Shown here in pieces: positions 61,006 to 64,000 of a stretch of 64,000 bases of DNA. Both the position numbers and the translations under genes were made by a program. The notes beneath the pieces are model-generated. The model did not search any database, was not told the origin of the DNA, and saw nothing but the letters and a program-made list of their open reading frames with translations. The DNA is from Butyrivibrio sp. M55 (GTDB lineage: Bacteria; Bacillota; Clostridia; Lachnospirales; Lachnospiraceae), in assembly GCF_900116865.1 (NCBI RefSeq), contig NZ_FPCD01000004.1, positions 266,038-330,037 on the forward strand. The letters are read 5' to 3'. How positions within the stretch are numbered: the first letter of the stretch is position 1; every line of letters begins with the position of its first letter.

Positions 61006-62298
61006 ATGGAAAAGTATATTATTAAAGGCGGAAATCCGCTTGTAGGTGAGGTGGAGATTGGAGGAGCTAAAAACGCTGCACTTGCGATTTTAGCAGCTTC
61101 AACTATGACGGATGAAGTTGTTCATATAGAGAATATGCCTGATGAGTCGGATACCAATGTGATGTTGCAGGCTATTGAGAGTATCGGAGCAATTGTTAAG
61201 AGAACCGGAAGACATTCAGTTAAGATATGTGCTTCGCAGATTCATGACTATGTTATAGAGAACGATTACATCAAAAAAATAAGAGCATCATATTACCTTT
61301 TGGGAGCCCTTCTCGGTAAATACAATAAGGCGGGAGTTGCACTTCCCGGAGGGTGTAATATCGGTCTCAGACCTATAGACCAGCATATAAAAGGATTTAA
61401 CGCTCTCGGAGCATCAGTAAATATTGAACATGGCATTATCGCAGCACATGCCGATAAACTTGTTGGAAATCATATTTATCTCGACGTTGTCAGCGTAGGT
61501 GCTACCATTAACATCATGATGGCGGCTGTTATGGCAGAGGGACAGACTGTTGTCGAGAATGCAGCCAAGGAGCCTCACGTAGTTGATTTTGCAAACTTCC
61601 TTAACAGTATGGGTGCCAATATAAAAGGTGCCGGTACAGATGTTATCAGAATTCAGGGCGTTGAGAAGCTTCATGGCACTGAGTATGCTATTATTCCCGA
61701 TCAGATTGAAGCTGGAACATTCATGCTTGCCGCTGCCGCAACAAGAGGCGACATTACTATAAAAAATGTAATTCCCAAACATCTTGAATCAATAAGTGCC
61801 AAGCTTATTGAGATGGGATGCCAGGTTCATGAATCAGATGATGCGGTAAGAGTAGTTGCAACAAAGAGACTTCAGAATACACATGTTAAGACTCTTCCTT
61901 ATCCGGGATTTCCTACGGATATGCAACCTCAGATGACAGTTGCGCTTGGACTTGCAAGTGGAATCAGTGTTGTTACGGAGAGTATTTTTGAGAATAGATT
62001 CAAGTATGTAGACGAACTCACCAGAATGGGCGCCAGCATTAAAGTTGAAGGCAGCTCAGCAATAGTAGAGGGAGTCAGCAAATATACGGGAGCAACAGTT
62101 TCGGCTCCTGACTTAAGAGCAGGTGCGGCACTTGTAATAGCGGCACTTACTGCAGACGGTATCTCTACGATAGAAGATATTAAGTATATCGAGCGAGGAT
62201 ATGAAGATTTCGACCAGAAACTTCGCGAACTCGGAGCTCACATCGAGAAAGTTGAGAGCGACAGAGATATGCAGAAATTCAAACTTAGAAATGCATAA
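61006..62298 (+). CDS. murA: UDP-N-acetylglucosamine 1-carboxyvinyltransferase
   Basis: A 430-residue enolpyruvyl transferase of standard MurA length. IEIGGAKNAALAILAAS-type N-terminal motif (here EIGGAKNAALAILAAS) holds the conserved Lys. LPGGCNIGLRPID carries the catalytic Cys117, the fosfomycin target residue, and GFPTDMQPQM the conserved Asp. It performs the first committed step of peptidoglycan synthesis in the cytoplasm. ATG 61006 behind AGGGAAAGG is chosen over GTG 60973. It has its own promoter, and an IS4-type element begins 46 bp after its stop. Confidence 0.96.
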   Translation: MEKYIIKGGNPLVGEVEIGGAKNAALAILAASTMTDEVVHIENMPDESDTNVMLQAIESIGAIVKRTGRHSVKICASQIHDYVIENDYIKKIRASYYLLGALLGKYNKAGVALPGGCNIGLRPIDQHIKGFNALGASVNIEHGIIAAHADKLVGNHIYLDVVSVGATINIMMAAVMAEGQTVVENAAKEPHVVDFANFLNSMGANIKGAGTDVIRIQGVEKLHGTEYAIIPDQIEAGTFMLAAAATRGDITIKNVIPKHLESISAKLIEMGCQVHESDDAVRVVATKRLQNTHVKTLPYPGFPTDMQPQMTVALGLASGISVVTESIFENRFKYVDELTRMGASIKVEGSSAIVEGVSKYTGATVSAPDLRAGAALVIAALTADGISTIEDIKYIERGYEDFDQKLRELGAHIEKVESDRDMQKFKLRNA

Positions 62299-62343
62299 AG
62301 AATAATAATCTTTTTGATAATAAATAAGACGGTCAATCAGGTG

Positions 62344-62362
62344 ATCAATGTCATTAAGTTAA
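62344..62362 (+). repeat. IS terminal inverted repeat, left
   Basis: 19 bp, perfect complement of 63982-64000. It lies 46 bp after the murA stop codon. Confidence 0.85.
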
Positions 62363-62387
62363 CATTGGGATAATGCTTTGGATGAGA

Positions 62388-62432
62388 GAAACGGGAATGA
62401 AGATGATAACCTTCATTCCCGTTTCTTCCTTT
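62388..62432 (+). terminator. Strong terminator inside the left IS end
   Basis: GAAACGGGAATGAAG (62388-62402) pairs perfectly with CTTCATTCCCGTTTC (62411-62425), an 8-nt loop between, followed by TTCCTTTTT. It would stop murA transcripts before they run antisense through the transposase gene. No murA terminator is seen before the IS end. Confidence 0.8.
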
Positions 62433-62493
62433 TTAGGCATAACAAACAGGCGGATCTAAAATCCACCTACTAATCATGTTTTATTTTGATTAT

Positions 62494-63813
62494 TTATGCT
62501 ACTCTATATAAGAAACTATGAAATACTTTTCCTGTCAGTATTCGTTTACGATGCCTATTAGGTCTAACTGGAATTATATTTCTAGCTATTATAGTTTCTA
62601 AATTAGGTGATGTCGTTTTTTCACGCAAGAATAGTCTGCAGACATGAGCAGCAACGGTAAAGTTCGCTTTGTATGTATATTTTCTTTGCTTTTTTTCAAT
62701 GACTACGTGCGAGGTAATCATTTCCGCAAAGTTATACATTATCAGATGTGCGTATATTTCTTGCTGAATACACATCACCTTTTTTGAATGAAAATCTAGC
62801 ATTCCAATAGTATATTTTAAATCTCTAAATGAAGTTTCTATCCCCCATCTGGCTGCATATAACTTTTTTAAATTTGTTGGCGTATATTCCTTAGCGTCCA
62901 AGTTAGTAATTACGGTTTCATATGTGTCTTCAGTAATCTTGAATCGTACGATTCTAAATTTAAGCTCATAAAAGGCTACTGAATCCTTTTTCCTTAGCTT
63001 TGTTGGGAGATAATCAAACGGATGTGAATGTGCAATCAATTTGTAGTGATTCTTGTCCTTCAAAAATAATTCCTTCATTTCCTTTGTTTGTTTACGCGTA
63101 AGTTTTAAATCAATATTTACATCAAATTCTTCTTCATCAGGTAGGTCTAATCCATTCTTAATTCCTCGTGTACCATCCTTAATCCTTATGAGATAATACC
63201 AACCTTTTTCTTGGATATGTGCCATACTGTGATAAGATTCGTATCCTCTATCAGCAATTACTAATGCTTTGGGAATAGGCGATCTATCTACCATCTCTTG
63301 CAATGCAGAGTGCTCATTTGCATCATGCTTTCCTTGAAGTACTACATCAGTATATAAATGATTTTCTAGATTATAGAGTGCATTTAAATGCAACAAATTG
63401 TAGGGCTTTTGTCCATTAACACTGGGATAATAAGATTTTTTATCTTCAGAATTAGTTGGAATTTGAATATCAGAACCATCAACTGCAAGAATAGTTAAAT
63501 CAGAATGCGAATGATTTTGTAGTTTATTTGTAAACCCTTTAAAGATGTCTCTAAAAAATTCGGGCTTAATCTTTTGTCTTTGCTGAACAAAAGCCGAGGC
63601 AGATGGCAATGAACTGACATCATGGAAGATATCAATCATCTCATTGGTTATACTCTTGCTTTCCATCTCGATGATAGCTCTGACTATTTTTTCGAATGGA
63701 AGCTTACGATTCCTAGTGAAATCTACTTTGGGATTAACAACATAATCCAACATGTTTTGAGTAGTGGTAGTGATTTCAGATAATAAAAGCTTTTTAATGT
63801 GTTTTGGTTTCAT
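62494..63813 (-). CDS. IS4-family transposase
   Basis: A 439-residue DDE transposase on the minus strand. First Asp in ILAVDGSDIQIPT, second in LVIADRGYESY, and the Glu in YAARWGIETSFRDLK, which matches the IS4 Y-x2-R-x3-E-x6-K signature exactly. The start is ATG at 63811-63813 (complement), preceded by AAGGAGGT. A frame open further upstream to 63918 reads through a 15-bp hairpin and is not used. The frame is intact, so the element may be active. Confidence 0.93.
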   Translation of the reverse strand: MKPKHIKKLLLSEITTTTQNMLDYVVNPKVDFTRNRKLPFEKIVRAIIEMESKSITNEMIDIFHDVSSLPSASAFVQQRQKIKPEFFRDIFKGFTNKLQNHSHSDLTILAVDGSDIQIPTNSEDKKSYYPSVNGQKPYNLLHLNALYNLENHLYTDVVLQGKHDANEHSALQEMVDRSPIPKALVIADRGYESYHSMAHIQEKGWYYLIRIKDGTRGIKNGLDLPDEEEFDVNIDLKLTRKQTKEMKELFLKDKNHYKLIAHSHPFDYLPTKLRKKDSVAFYELKFRIVRFKITEDTYETVITNLDAKEYTPTNLKKLYAARWGIETSFRDLKYTIGMLDFHSKKVMCIQQEIYAHLIMYNFAEMITSHVVIEKKQRKYTYKANFTVAAHVCRLFLREKTTSPNLETIIARNIIPVRPNRHRKRILTGKVFHSFLYRVA

Positions 63814-63852
63814 ATGTGACCTCCTTGCAATCAAGTTTTCCTTAATTACAAG

Positions 63853-63895
63853 GGCCGCTTTCGCTACCTTTAAAACATCAGTAGCGAAAGCGGCC
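63853..63895 (-). promoter_or_regulatory. Hairpin in the transposase leader
   Basis: GGCCGCTTTCGCTAC (63853-63867) pairs perfectly with GTAGCGAAAGCGGCC (63881-63895) around a 13-nt loop. On the minus strand it lies 40 bp before the transposase start codon, so it can fold in the leader or in read-through transcripts and limit expression. Confidence 0.6.
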
Positions 63896-63933
63896 ACACA
63901 TTTACGATAATCTGTCAATACCTTTTAAGAAAA

Positions 63934-63970
63934 AAAGACCCCTATGTCATTTCTGACATAGAGATCTTTT
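63934..63970 (-). terminator. Terminator inside the right IS end
   Basis: CTATGTCA and TGACATAG (about 63942-63961) form an 8-bp stem around a 4-nt loop, with A-rich DNA on the left and TCTTTT on the right. On the minus strand it is followed by a long T-run and would block outside transcription from entering the transposase gene. Confidence 0.6.
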
Positions 63971-63981
63971 GGGCTGTCATC

Positions 63982-64000
63982 TTAACTTAATGACATTGAT
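63982..64000 (-). repeat. IS terminal inverted repeat, right
   Basis: 19 bp, perfect complement of 62344-62362. It ends at the window edge. Confidence 0.85.

Larger units (their letters stand above)
62344..64000 (-). mobile_element. IS4-family insertion sequence with 19-bp terminal inverted repeats
   Basis: A perfect 19-bp inverted repeat, ATCAATGTCATTAAGTTAA at 62344-62362 and its complement at 63982-64000, encloses one transposase gene on the minus strand. The span is 1657 bp, normal for IS4. The right repeat ends exactly at the last base of the window, so the repeat may extend further and target duplication cannot be checked. Subterminal hairpins lie at both ends. Confidence 0.85.

Noticed and set aside
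63814..63918. N-terminal extension of the transposase
   Set aside because: The extension reads through the leader hairpin and has no ribosome site, while the inner ATG has a strong AAGGAGGT.

Overview
The window looks like a large cell-surface glycan locus of a low-GC, Gram-positive-type anaerobe, most likely a Lachnospiraceae member (Butyrivibrio/Roseburia-like). This is inferred from the roughly 40 percent GC, AGA/AAG-rich codon use, strong AAGGAG ribosome-binding sites, lipobox lipoproteins, a LytR-CpsA-Psr protein and several families common in that group. No rRNA, tRNA or CRISPR is visible. All 48 genes outside the terminal insertion sequence read on the + strand, mostly with overlaps or very short gaps, so they form a few long operons.

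Layout. (1) 1-12.3 kb: the end of a DegT-type aminotransferase, three GT-C-like membrane proteins, a radical SAM/SPASM protein, a large polytopic membrane protein, a Ser/Lys-rich lipoprotein with two FnIII-like repeats, a GT2 enzyme with a membrane tail, a Wzx-like flippase and an SGNH-hydrolase lipoprotein. (2) 12.28-13.06 kb: a gene-free stretch with two adjacent long imperfect palindromes of about 240 bp each. (3) 13-15.7 kb: a UDP-galactopyranose-mutase-like flavoprotein and a GtrB-like GT2. (4) 15.7-32.6 kb: two MBOAT/SGNH acylation modules, a CotH-VTC-DUF4956 cassette, uridine kinase, a split DUF6077 protein, a LicD/TarI pair, a large membrane protein, an SGNH-like protein that has lost its catalytic residues, and a pair of ArnE/ArnF-like small transporters. 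(5) 32.8-36.1 kb: a giant membrane-anchored GH25 muramidase, followed by a polytopic membrane protein. (6) 37.6-55.1 kb: rfbB, rfbA, a small membrane protein, rfbC, a Wzm/Wzt ABC exporter with a carbohydrate-binding Wzt tail, a WbdD-like methyltransferase-kinase, four GT2 proteins, a phosphohexomutase and a polyprenyl-phosphate sugar-1-phosphate transferase. (7) 55.3-62.3 kb: an LCP ligase, a rhamnosyltransferase-like GT2, a small alarmone synthetase, a coiled-coil membrane protein, an M23 endopeptidase and murA. (8) 62.3-64.0 kb: an IS4-family element on the minus strand with 19-bp terminal inverted repeats.

How the parts may work together (inference). dTDP-sugar enzymes and the phosphohexomutase supply precursors. 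The WcaJ-like transferase primes undecaprenyl phosphate and the GT2 enzymes extend a rhamnose-containing chain. The methyltransferase-kinase caps the chain end, Wzt recognises the cap, Wzm/Wzt exports the chain and the LCP protein attaches it to peptidoglycan. In parallel, GtrB-like GT2 enzymes load single sugars on polyprenyl phosphate, the small EamA pair or the flippase moves them across, and the GT-C enzymes transfer them outside. MBOAT/SGNH pairs add acyl groups and LicD/TarI add a phospho-alditol or similar group.

Most noteworthy: the WbdD-like chain-terminator next to a CBD-bearing Wzt in a Gram-positive setting; the split VTC-type polyphosphate polymerase module with CotH; an active/inactive pair of SGNH paralogues; the tandem giant palindromes, one with a good promoter reading into it; and low-complexity Asp/Tyr/Arg tails shared by three wall-acting membrane proteins.
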